Shown here in pieces: positions 1-7,286 of a stretch of 64,000 nucleotides of DNA (position 1 is its first letter; the number at the start of each line of letters is the position of its first letter). Under the pieces are notes generated by a model that saw nothing but the letters and a program-made list of their open reading frames with translations, did not search any database and was not told where the DNA came from. The stretch is from the NCBI GenBank assembly GCA_002361485.1, contig DESZ01000025.1, positions 1 through 64,000 of the forward strand, given 5' to 3'. The translations under genes and the position numbers were made by a program. This DNA is from Cyanobacteria bacterium UBA3301 (GTDB lineage Bacteria; Cyanobacteriota; Vampirovibrionia; Gastranaerophilales; Gastranaerophilaceae).

Positions 1-61
1 TAATTTAAATTAATTTTAGTTTAAAAAAACTGTTTTTGCAAATGAAAATTAGAGAATAAAT

Positions 62-1309
62 TTATAAAGAATTTATTATAGATATCATTTGTTCTTTTAT
101 AACAAAATCCCAATCATCTTGTGTTTCTGCTTGCAGAGGGGTTGTTGAATTGTACCAGCAGACATCATTTCCTTTTGTTTTAAACCATCTGTAATTCGTA
201 TCTTTATTAAATAAGCCGATTGTTTTTACTCCCAATGCGCCCGACAAATTCAAAATGACATTATCTGTCGAAATGATTAAATCCATATTTTTTATTGCGC
301 TTGCCGTATCGGAAAAATTGTTAAATGTTTTTCCTAAATTTGTTATTTCAAAATCCGGGTTAATTTCCGCTTTTTGCAAATAGTATAAATCACAATCGAA
401 TTTTTCTTTTAAAACCTTAAACTCATTTATTTTAATATTTCTGATATTGTAATTTGCATCTTTACTGCCTGTATTTGCTATTCCGATTTTTAGTTTTTTA
501 TTAGGGGTTAAATCTTTTTCAAACGGAACATCCAAATAGCCTTCCGTATACGGAATGTCTGTTATTTCGATTTTTAGCACATAAGGAACATCTAAAAGTG
601 CCATATCGTAATCATAATCTATGTTTTCAATATTGATTTTATCCGAAACAATTTCTATTCCTTGTGAAATTTTAGAAGAATTGTTTAATAATTCAAAAAG
701 TTCATCCTGCACAACAAAAATAACTTTTTTTGCAAAATCTTTTAAAAACGGAACAAATCTGCAATACATTATTGTATCGCCAAAACCCTGTTCATAATGA
801 ACAAGTAAGGTTTTATCTTTTATATCGGTTTTTAAATCCCAGCGTTTGTTTGTATTTTTTATCGGGTATTTTAAATTTATATCATCAATATTAAACCTGT
901 GAGTTATATATTTATGACCTTCATACATTTTACCGGAATGAATTAAAAACAAACCGTAATTGTATAAATCAGTTTCCGTCGGGTTATTATTGATTAAAAT
1001 TTCATAATATTTGCCTGCCTGTTCAAAATTCCCTAATTTTTCATAACAAAACGCCAAACCCAAAACAGACAACCTTGAAGGTTTTAATTCATAAGCTTTT
1101 TGATAGTATTGTATCTGTTTTTCCAACCCGTCATATCCGTAAGCTTTGCCGTATAAATCCGCAGTGATATTGTATACGACCGATTTTGTGCTATCAATGG
1201 ATAAAAATTTTTCATAATAATCTATTGCGGACTTCAAATCGCCTGATTGCTTACTTTTTTCCGCCATATCCAAATATAAAACTAAATTTTTTTCTATTTC
1301 TTTATCCAT
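62..1309 (-). CDS. TPR protein with C-terminal GT9-like glycosyltransferase domain
   Basis: This 415-residue protein has TPR-type helical repeats over about residues 8-150 (a PSRLSVLGLAFCYEKLGNFE stretch is typical) and then an alpha/beta region beginning near YEQGFGDTIMYCRFVPF. That segment, a later LKIGIANTGS strand and a STDNVILNLSGALGVKTIGL segment match the layout of TPR proteins fused to glycosyltransferase-family-9/SPINDLY-like domains. I infer a sugar transferase acting on surface glycans or proteins; donor and acceptor are unknown. No signal peptide is visible, so it is probably cytoplasmic. It lies 3 nt downstream of the GNAT-like gene on the same strand, and its SD (AGGA) overlaps that gene's end, so the two are translationally close. 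The fold class is fairly sure, the substrate is not. Confidence 0.7.
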   Translation of the reverse strand: MDKEIEKNLVLYLDMAEKSKQSGDLKSAIDYYEKFLSIDSTKSVVYNITADLYGKAYGYDGLEKQIQYYQKAYELKPSRLSVLGLAFCYEKLGNFEQAGKYYEILINNNPTETDLYNYGLFLIHSGKMYEGHKYITHRFNIDDINLKYPIKNTNKRWDLKTDIKDKTLLVHYEQGFGDTIMYCRFVPFLKDFAKKVIFVVQDELFELLNNSSKISQGIEIVSDKINIENIDYDYDMALLDVPYVLKIEITDIPYTEGYLDVPFEKDLTPNKKLKIGIANTGSKDANYNIRNIKINEFKVLKEKFDCDLYYLQKAEINPDFEITNLGKTFNNFSDTASAIKNMDLIISTDNVILNLSGALGVKTIGLFNKDTNYRWFKTKGNDVCWYNSTTPLQAETQDDWDFVIKEQMISIINSL

Positions 1310-1312
1310 TTA

Positions 1313-2287
1313 TTATCCTGAAATTTGGTTTTCGCCCAATATAAATACCTTCCAAGCATTTGATTCTTCTTTTACAGGTTTATAAAAATCTTTTACTAAA
1401 ATATGTTGTGTTTGAACAGGGTTATAATTCTTGGTTTTTAAATACTGTTCAAATTGTTCCGAATTTTTAATATATTTTTTCTGTTTTATCAAAGGATAGA
1501 AAGCACGTTTTTTTGATGCAATTTCACAGAGCATGGTGTTTATTATATCGTCATAATCAATTTCATATCCGCTGTTTAAAGTCATATCAAGTATGTAATT
1601 CAAATTATCCGTTGTTGTTATTGAAAAATAACCGATAATATTTTTATCGCCATCTATTACATAACGTTTTTTATATACAGGACTAAATCCTTCAAAAAGC
1701 GGGGTTTGAAATTCTTTCGGGTGACGTAATAATGAAGGTTTAAAAATATTTATTACTTCGTCATTATATAATTGGCTTATTTGTTCTGAATCGGAATTTT
1801 GGGCATAACGCCATTTTAAACTTGTTTTTTGCGGAGTCGGTTTTTCTATTTTCCATAAAGTTTCCGAAGAACATTGTCTAAATCCGCAGCCGTTTACAAA
1901 TAAATCAAACAATTCCTCATGACATTCATCTATTGTTACTACAAATGTTGTCGCACCCTTTGCACCAATCTTTTGTATCACAAAATCAACTAGGTTTTTT
2001 CCTATATCGTATCTGTTATCTTTAAAAATTAAGCGGGTTATATTGATTTTATAAGGGTTTCCCGCCGTACAAACCACTGTTATTAATCCCAAAATTTCTT
2101 TATCTTCTACAAGTATAAAAGACTCGGGCTTAAATTTTAGACTTAAAGGCAATATTCCATTGACCAGACTTATTGAATCCTGTGCCAAGTTTTTAGTCAT
2201 CTTATCATTGTCATCATTACAAAGATAAGACACCAATTTTTTTAATTTCGGATAATCAAAACACGTCAGTCTTCTTATAACAATCAT
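1313..2287 (-). CDS. GNAT-like acetyltransferase, apparently two GNAT-type halves
   Basis: The 324-residue product has an N-terminal half (residues about 1-150) with GNAT-like strand order: an IRRLTCFDYPKLKKLV opening, a SFILVEDKEILGLITVV beta-2/3/4 segment and a FVVTIDECHEELFDLFVNGC region. The second half (about 158-300) again begins LKWRYAQNSDSEQISQLYNDE, a typical GNAT opening, with YVIDGDKNIIGYFSI as the beta-3/4 hairpin. The canonical Q/RxxGxG/A acetyl-CoA loop is not obvious in either half, so activity is uncertain. Related double-GNAT proteins are often annotated as hypothetical. A promoter directly abuts the ATG (see the promoter entry), so it is probably translated from a leaderless mRNA, and it forms a two-gene unit with the TPR/glycosyltransferase gene. 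Confidence 0.5.
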   Translation of the reverse strand: MIVIRRLTCFDYPKLKKLVSYLCNDDNDKMTKNLAQDSISLVNGILPLSLKFKPESFILVEDKEILGLITVVCTAGNPYKINITRLIFKDNRYDIGKNLVDFVIQKIGAKGATTFVVTIDECHEELFDLFVNGCGFRQCSSETLWKIEKPTPQKTSLKWRYAQNSDSEQISQLYNDEVINIFKPSLLRHPKEFQTPLFEGFSPVYKKRYVIDGDKNIIGYFSITTTDNLNYILDMTLNSGYEIDYDDIINTMLCEIASKKRAFYPLIKQKKYIKNSEQFEQYLKTKNYNPVQTQHILVKDFYKPVKEESNAWKVFILGENQISG

Positions 2288-2293
2288 AACAAC

Positions 2294-2322
2294 ATTATAT
2301 AGTTCAAACCAAAATGGTGCAA
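2294..2322 (-). promoter_or_regulatory. Sigma-70-type promoter abutting the GNAT-like start codon
   Basis: On the minus strand, TTGCAC (2322-2317) is followed by exactly 17 nt and TATAAT (2299-2294), and then by only 6 nt before the ATG at 2287. The expected transcription start is at or next to the A of the ATG, and no purine-rich ribosome-binding site is possible between them. Confidence 0.7.
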
Positions 2323-2331
2323 GTTTGTTAT

Positions 2332-3705
2332 CTACTTCAATTCAACAGTTGTTCCGTCTTTTGTATCTTTTAAGATTATTCCGATATTATCTAAAGAAAC
2401 CCTTATTTTATCGGCAATATCCCAATTTTTTTCTGCCCGTGCCTGTTTGCGAAGCTCTAAAATTTCATCCATTGTTTGAAAATCTTGGCCTAACGCATCT
2501 GATACGGTTTTTACGGCTTTTAAGATATCATCATCAGATAATCCTGCTTTTTCAAAAGTAAAACCTAATACTGTTCCGAGTTTATAAAGAATTGTATAAG
2601 CATCTTTTTCGTCTTTATTTGCTCTTGTTGTTAAATCAAACAATACCGCCAAAGCTTTTGATGTATTTAAATCTTCATCCATCGCTTCACAAAACTCCTT
2701 ATATTCAGGAGTTGTTGTAATATCCAAATCTTCATTTATTGCGGTTTGTTTTGCATTTGTTAAACGCTTTGCACCTGCTTGAGCGGATGTTAATGATTCA
2801 TCAGAAAATTCAACAGGCATTCTGTAATGATTTGTCAAAATAAACAGTCTTAATGTATTGGCATCATAATTTTTCAACATGTCGTCTATTGTTAAAAAAT
2901 TACCTAAAGATTTTGACATTTTTTCTTTGTTTATTGTTACAAATCCATTATGGAGCCAATAATTTACAAACTTACAACCGTTAGCACATTCTGATTGAGC
3001 AATTTCGTTTTCATGATGCGGGAATATCAAATCTGCTCCGCCAGCGTGAATATCAATGGTTTGACCTAAATATTTTCTGCTCATAGCGGAACACTCTATA
3101 TGCCAACCCGGACGACCAACGCCCCAAGGAGAATTGTATCCGAATTTTTCATCTTTTTTCCACAGAGCAAAATCAAGCGGATCTTCTTTTAATTCCCCGA
3201 CTTCTATTCTTGCTCCGCTTTCTAATTGGTCAATCGGCTGACCTGATAAACTTCCGTATTTGCCGAATTTTTTCACTCTAAAATAAACATCTCCGCCTGA
3301 TTCATAAGCAAAACCTTTTTCTATCAATGTCTTTACCATTGATATCATTTCGCCCAAAGTTTTTGTCGCAAACGGCTCTATGTCAGGTTTTAAATTATTT
3401 AATTTATTCATTGAATTGGTAAATTGATGATACCAATATTGAGAAACTTCTTGCGGTGTTTTTCCTTCTTTTTCCGCTTTTTTGAGAATTTTATCATCAA
3501 CATCGGTGACATTTCTGCAATATGTAACATCATATCCTCTGAATTTCAAATAACGATATAAAACATCCCAAGTAATATAACATCTTGCATGTCCCAAATG
3601 CGCATAATCATAAACTGTCGGACCGCATACATACATTTTTACTTTGTTTGGTTCTATCGTTTTAAATTCTTCTAATTTTCCCGAATATGTGTTAAATAAT
3701 TGCAT
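2332..3705 (-). CDS. cysS: Cysteinyl-tRNA synthetase
   Basis: The product charges tRNA-Cys with cysteine in the cytoplasm. The 457 residues match the usual length of about 460. The class I HIGH signature is HLGH at residues 36-39, just after the zinc-ligand Cys27 in CGPTVYDYAHLGHAR. The other zinc-ligand segments GWHIECSAM and FPHHENEIAQSE are present, and KMSKSLGN sits near residue 262. The C-terminal DALR/helical region is complete, ending in KDTKDGTTVELK. The start at 3705 has a good SD (GAGGAA) four nt upstream. It is followed after 44 nt by the GNAT-like gene, which has its own promoter. Confidence 0.97.
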   Translation of the reverse strand: MQLFNTYSGKLEEFKTIEPNKVKMYVCGPTVYDYAHLGHARCYITWDVLYRYLKFRGYDVTYCRNVTDVDDKILKKAEKEGKTPQEVSQYWYHQFTNSMNKLNNLKPDIEPFATKTLGEMISMVKTLIEKGFAYESGGDVYFRVKKFGKYGSLSGQPIDQLESGARIEVGELKEDPLDFALWKKDEKFGYNSPWGVGRPGWHIECSAMSRKYLGQTIDIHAGGADLIFPHHENEIAQSECANGCKFVNYWLHNGFVTINKEKMSKSLGNFLTIDDMLKNYDANTLRLFILTNHYRMPVEFSDESLTSAQAGAKRLTNAKQTAINEDLDITTTPEYKEFCEAMDEDLNTSKALAVLFDLTTRANKDEKDAYTILYKLGTVLGFTFEKAGLSDDDILKAVKTVSDALGQDFQTMDEILELRKQARAEKNWDIADKIRVSLDNIGIILKDTKDGTTVELK

Positions 3706-3848
3706 TGTTTCCTCATTTCTATAAAATTATATTAACATAAATAAATGTAAATAAATGTGAACATGTATAATTATTTTTGGCAAATTTGTATATAAAAAAT
3801 ACTTAATAATTATATATCGTAATAGAAAACGAAGAAAGGATATTGATT

Positions 3849-4265
3849 ATGGGTGACTTAAAAGTTTCAAACAGAGCGCAAGGAAGTTCTTTTCAAGTAA
3901 AAGTTGAAGGAAATGTTACTATAAAAAATTTTAAAGGTAACAGAGAATTAAAAAATAACGAAGCAAAAACAACGGTAAAAAACGGTAAAATATCAAATTC
4001 ATATAAATGGTCAAACACTGACCATCCGACAAAAGAATCTGCTTTAAATCTTAATTCTACAAATTACGGAATTTTTGATGCATTAAGAAAAGCTGATAAA
4101 TCGGATAAAAAAGGTGAAAAATTAACCCAATCTGATTTAGAGGCACTAAGAACAAATCCTAAACTGCAAAAAGAACTTGGTGTCCAAGTAAAATATGATG
4201 CAAAAGAAAAAGTTTATGGCATATACGGAGAAAATGGTTCTACTTTATATTTCGATTTTGATTAA
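3849..4265 (+). CDS. Small orphan protein with a degenerate EF-hand-like segment
   Basis: I do not recognise this 138-residue protein. I place the start at ATG 3849, because the SD (AAAGGA, ending at 3840) is then 8 nt away; an in-frame TTG at 3843 would be too close. There is no signal peptide or membrane segment. It is lysine/asparagine-rich. Residues around 82-106 contain a KADKSDKKGEKLTQSDLEAL motif resembling a calcium-binding EF-hand loop followed by its helix, but the loop spacing is not canonical. Its stop codon is shared head-on with the MpaA-like gene (TTAA at 4262-4265), so no terminator fits between the two. Confidence 0.6.
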   Translation: MGDLKVSNRAQGSSFQVKVEGNVTIKNFKGNRELKNNEAKTTVKNGKISNSYKWSNTDHPTKESALNLNSTNYGIFDALRKADKSDKKGEKLTQSDLEALRTNPKLQKELGVQVKYDAKEKVYGIYGENGSTLYFDFD

Positions 4266-4963
4266 TTATAATTTTTTAATATATCAAAAGTTTCAAATAC
4301 CGGTTGGACTAAGTTTTCTACCGGTATTTTTTCATCCAATTCAAGTGTAATAGTCGGTATTTTTCGCTCAACTCCGCAATACGTTCCAAAGCTTCCCGGA
4401 GTTGGATATCCTATACTCGGTTCAACAGGATAGTTTATTATTTCTGATATTTTTTGTGCTATATCATGTGCAGGCCCGTCATAATTTACAATTTTATATG
4501 GCGCATGTAATGTTAAAATTATTTTAGGTTTATACTTTCCAATAATATCTATAACAAATTGTGTTTCAATTTCACTTGCAGGAGCTTTTCCGCCATAATA
4601 ATCTTTTGGATTTTCACCTGCATCACTTCCGTCTTGTCCCCAATTCTTTGTAGGGAAATTTCTGTTCAAATCAACACTGTTTGCATTTGTTCTGGTATTA
4701 TTTTGCATCCCGTCAGGGTTTAAGCAAGGGATAAATATTAAATTATTATTACCTTCCTTTTGAGGGTATATCTTTTGAGATAAATATTTCTCAATCAAAT
4801 ATTTTCCTTGCGGTTCATCTCCGTGAAAAACTCCGATTATTAAAACAGTTAGATTGTTGAATGGTTGAAATATTGTAGAATTTGTTAAAAGTTGTATTGT
4901 ATTATTTAATTTAGTCTTTGTTTTTTCTAAAACTATTAAACCATTATTAAACTCTTTAACCAT
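4262..4963 (-). CDS. M14-family zinc peptidase, MpaA-like murein peptide amidase
   Basis: The 233-residue protein has the M14 carboxypeptidase signatures: zinc ligands in GVFHGDEPQGK (HxxE), substrate-binding NPDGMQ and VDLNRNFP (Asn-Arg pair), GGKAPASEIET, a third zinc ligand in LTLHAPY, and a catalytic Glu in TITLELDE. The short length and absence of a signal peptide fit cytoplasmic MpaA, which cleaves the gamma-D-Glu-diaminopimelate bond of recycled murein peptides. That specificity is inferred from the family. It lies 20 nt after ftsY on the same strand and probably shares its transcript. A 14-bp inverted repeat surrounds its 5' end (4853-4866 and 4958-4971). Confidence 0.8.
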   Translation of the reverse strand: MVKEFNNGLIVLEKTKTKLNNTIQLLTNSTIFQPFNNLTVLIIGVFHGDEPQGKYLIEKYLSQKIYPQKEGNNNLIFIPCLNPDGMQNNTRTNANSVDLNRNFPTKNWGQDGSDAGENPKDYYGGKAPASEIETQFVIDIIGKYKPKIILTLHAPYKIVNYDGPAHDIAQKISEIINYPVEPSIGYPTPGSFGTYCGVERKIPTITLELDEKIPVENLVQPVFETFDILKNYN

Positions 4964-4983
4964 TCAACAATTAAACCTTTCAA

Positions 4984-5901
4984 CTAATTAAACAATGCAT
5001 TTATAAAATCATCGGCATTAAAAGGTTTTAAATCTTCCATTTTTTCACCGACACCTATTAGTTTTACGGGAATTTTCATTTCTTTTGCTATTGCAAGAAT
5101 TATCGCACCTTTTGCACTTCCGTCAAGTTTTGTTAATGCACAACAGGTTAAATTTACACATTCTCCAAATATTTTTGCCTGTTGAAGTCCGTTTTGTCCT
5201 GTATTAGCATCTAATACAAGAATGCTTTCGCGTAAAGATTCGGGCGCTTGTTTATCAATTACTGTTTTTATTTTTTTTAATTCTTCCATTAAATTAAATT
5301 TATTTTGTAATCTACCCGCTGTATCAACAAGAATTACATCATAATTTTCTGTTTTTGCCTTTTGGATAGCTTCATAAACAACTGATGCAGGATCTGCTTT
5401 ATCTCTGCGAACAATATCTGCTCCTGCGCGTACTGACCAAATGTTTAATTGTTCTTCTGCTGCCGCTCTGAATGTATCGCCGGCTGCTATTAAAACTTTT
5501 TTTCCTTCTTGCTTAAATTTATAGGCAAGTTTTGCTATAAGTGTTGTTTTACCTGCTCCGTTGACGCCTGTTATAAAATATATATTTACTCCGCCATCTT
5601 TATAGTTTAATTCAGTATTTCCCGCATCAGATAATACTTGTTTAAATTCATTTTTTAAAAATTGTTTCAGTTCTGACGGTTTTGAATTTTTTTGAGAACG
5701 AAGTTTATCGACAAGTTCTGCCGAATAACCTACACCTAAATCTGCGCTTATCAATGTATCTTCAATATCATCTAATGTGAATTCGGAATATTGTTCTTCT
5801 GTTGAATCTACATTTGACAATACATTATCTACAAGCGTTTTTGCAGTATTTGAAACGGTATTTTTTAATCCGCTAAATTTTTCTTTTAAAAAACCAAACA
5901 T
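4984..5901 (-). CDS. ftsY: Signal recognition particle receptor FtsY
   Basis: FtsY receives SRP-ribosome complexes at the inner membrane. The 305-residue NG-domain protein carries the G1 P-loop GVNGAGKTT at residues 112-120, the DTAGR G3 motif, TKLDGSAKG (G4 region) and the closing GVGEKMEDLKPF. The acidic N-terminal A domain is short, as in many Gram-positive and cyanobacterial FtsY. No SD precedes the ATG. Instead an extended -10 (TG-T-TATTAT, 5916-5908) ends 6 nt before it, suggesting a leaderless mRNA. Its promoter faces that of the divergent YkgJ-type gene, and the MpaA-like gene follows. Confidence 0.96.
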   Translation of the reverse strand: MFGFLKEKFSGLKNTVSNTAKTLVDNVLSNVDSTEEQYSEFTLDDIEDTLISADLGVGYSAELVDKLRSQKNSKPSELKQFLKNEFKQVLSDAGNTELNYKDGGVNIYFITGVNGAGKTTLIAKLAYKFKQEGKKVLIAAGDTFRAAAEEQLNIWSVRAGADIVRRDKADPASVVYEAIQKAKTENYDVILVDTAGRLQNKFNLMEELKKIKTVIDKQAPESLRESILVLDANTGQNGLQQAKIFGECVNLTCCALTKLDGSAKGAIILAIAKEMKIPVKLIGVGEKMEDLKPFNADDFINALFN

Positions 5902-5956
5902 ATTAAAATAATAACATGAAAATTTATTATGATATAATTTCTATAGGGTTTTATAT

Positions 5957-6517
5957 ATGTTAGAAAATTACAAAAAATTTTTGGATGATTTTGATGAGTT
6001 ATTAAAATACATCTCACAAAGCCAAAAAAAATATATAAAATGTAATAAAGGTTGTTCTAAATGTTGTCAAAAGGGAGATTATCCTTTTTCGCAGCTTGAA
6101 TTTACATATCTTACGGAAGGTTTTATCAATTTACCTCAAAATACTAAAATTCTTGTGCAGCAAAATATTCGTAATCTTTTAGTCGATAAAGAGGAATTTA
6201 GAGGAAAAACATTTGAACATCAATGTCCTTTTCTTATAAATAACGAGTGTTGCGTTTATGAATATCGAGGAATTATTTGCAGAACATTCGGTATTTGTTA
6301 TTATGATGACACAAAAGGTTATGTAAGACTTCCTGATTGTGTCAATGAAGGTTTAAATTATTCACAATTTTATGATAAAAAATCTAAGACACTTAATATT
6401 GCGGATGTGCCGAAAATTAATCTTAGAATAGACAGAGTTTTAAATTCAGAATTAGCAAAAAAATACAATTTAAAATCAGGTGAAATAAGACCTATGCTTG
6501 AATGGATTGAGTTTTAG
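5957..6517 (+). CDS. YkgJ-family cysteine-cluster protein (putative metal-binding)
   Basis: This 186-residue protein belongs to the YkgJ / CxxCxxCC zinc- or iron-chelating family. The N-terminal cluster is C29, C33, C36 and C37 (CNKGCSKCCQKG). The second part has CPFLINNECCVYEYRGIICR, then FGICYY and a final LPDCVNEG cysteine. The family is thought to bind a metal or Fe-S centre, but a specific reaction is unknown. The start has an AGGG SD at 5945-5948, with a TATAAT -10 at 5933-5938. It diverges from ftsY and ends about 30 bases before a strong terminator. Confidence 0.8.
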   Translation: MLENYKKFLDDFDELLKYISQSQKKYIKCNKGCSKCCQKGDYPFSQLEFTYLTEGFINLPQNTKILVQQNIRNLLVDKEEFRGKTFEHQCPFLINNECCVYEYRGIICRTFGICYYDDTKGYVRLPDCVNEGLNYSQFYDKKSKTLNIADVPKINLRIDRVLNSELAKKYNLKSGEIRPMLEWIEF

Positions 6518-6522
6518 ATTTT

Positions 6523-6765
6523 TGTAGATAAGTTTGTAGATTTCTTGTAGAAAACAGATTGTTTTCTACAGCTTTTTTATATTTATTGTTTGTTTATTTT
6601 TTTTTATACAAATTCTACATTTTATTATTATATTTTCTACAATTTTATTAATTCTTAAATTACAATAATAACAGTTGTTTTAAGAGTTTTCTACAATTAA
6701 TTTACGTTATTATCATGATTAATAAATTAATAATTAATATAATTAATTTATATATTAATTATTAT
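6523..6765. repeat. Cluster of DnaA-box-like 9-mers next to a very AT-rich stretch
   Basis: Seven copies of TGTAGA or its complement TCTACA lie at 6523, 6535, 6546, 6565, 6614, 6636 and 6690. In 9-mer form they are TTATCTACA (reverse of 6523-6531) and TTTTCTACA or its reverse (6546-6554, 6562-6570, 6633-6641, 6687-6695), plus two weaker copies. These are one substitution from the DnaA-box forms TTATCCACA and TTTTCCACA. From 6696 to 6765 the DNA is almost pure A+T. Two of the sites form the arms of the terminator, so part of the clustering has a simple explanation. A replication origin or DnaA/regulator binding region is only a hypothesis. Confidence 0.4.
6546..6577 (+). terminator. Rho-independent terminator after the YkgJ-type gene
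   Basis: TGTAGAAAAC (6546-6555) pairs perfectly with GTTTTCTACA (6561-6570) across a 5-nt loop and is followed by GCTTTTTT. Both arms also contain the TGTAGA/TCTACA word repeated through this gap. Confidence 0.85.
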
Positions 6766-7194
6766 TTATAAAAAACTTTTAAGAGAAATTTTTAATTTAT
6801 CTATCATTGTATATTTTTTTAATTTCTTTATTCTGTCAAGCGAAATTCTTCCTGATTCTATAATATATAATCTGGCATTTTTTGTTTTTGGGTATAGATT
6901 ATTTATTTTGTTATTAATACTTTTTTGTAACGAATCTATTTCAGGTTGTCTTTCTAAAAGTTTAATATTTCTTTTTGCATAAAACGGATAATTCATCTTT
7001 TTACCTGTTATATATTTTTTTCCTGCTATTAAACCGATTGTCGGATTTTTTTCACAGTCTTGTAAATGATTTTTATAGCAGTCTACATCTATATCATCTA
7101 TTAATAATCTTGAATCTATCGCTATTTTTGACCAATATGCATTAAATCTGACATCATCATATTTTGGTAATGGTCCTAATTCTATCTCTGACAT
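6766..7194 (-). CDS. Hypothetical protein, unknown
   Basis: I do not recognise this 142-residue protein. It opens MSEIELGPLPKYDD, has a middle segment IGLIAGKKYITGKKMNYPFY and a lysine-rich tail (DRIKKLKKYTMIDKLKIS). There is no signal peptide or clear membrane helix, and the only cysteines are two in the VDCYKNHLQDCEK segment. The start is supported by AAAGGA five nt upstream. It is divergent from mfd, and codon use is the same AT-rich style as its neighbours. Confidence 0.6.
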   Translation of the reverse strand: MSEIELGPLPKYDDVRFNAYWSKIAIDSRLLIDDIDVDCYKNHLQDCEKNPTIGLIAGKKYITGKKMNYPFYAKRNIKLLERQPEIDSLQKSINNKINNLYPKTKNARLYIIESGRISLDRIKKLKKYTMIDKLKISLKSFL

Positions 7195-7267
7195 TTCTAT
7201 CCTTTCATATTTTAATGTTGTAAAACTTTTAAAAATAAAATTTGCGCAATATAAAATATATGACTTA

Positions 7268-7286
7268 TGTTATAATTTTATTGATG
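7268..7286 (+). promoter_or_regulatory. Extended -10 element directly before the mfd start
   Basis: TG-T-TATAAT (TG at 7268-7269, hexamer 7271-7276) ends 7 nt before ATG 7284. No matching -35 at 16-18 nt is seen, which is normal for extended -10 promoters. If it is used, the mRNA starts at the ATG itself. Confidence 0.5.

Noticed and set aside
3741..3760. Two 10-bp ATAAATGTAA/ATAAATGTGA direct repeats upstream of cysS
   Set aside because: Only two copies in a very AT-rich gap; too weak to separate from chance, and no T-box or other riboswitch features accompany them.
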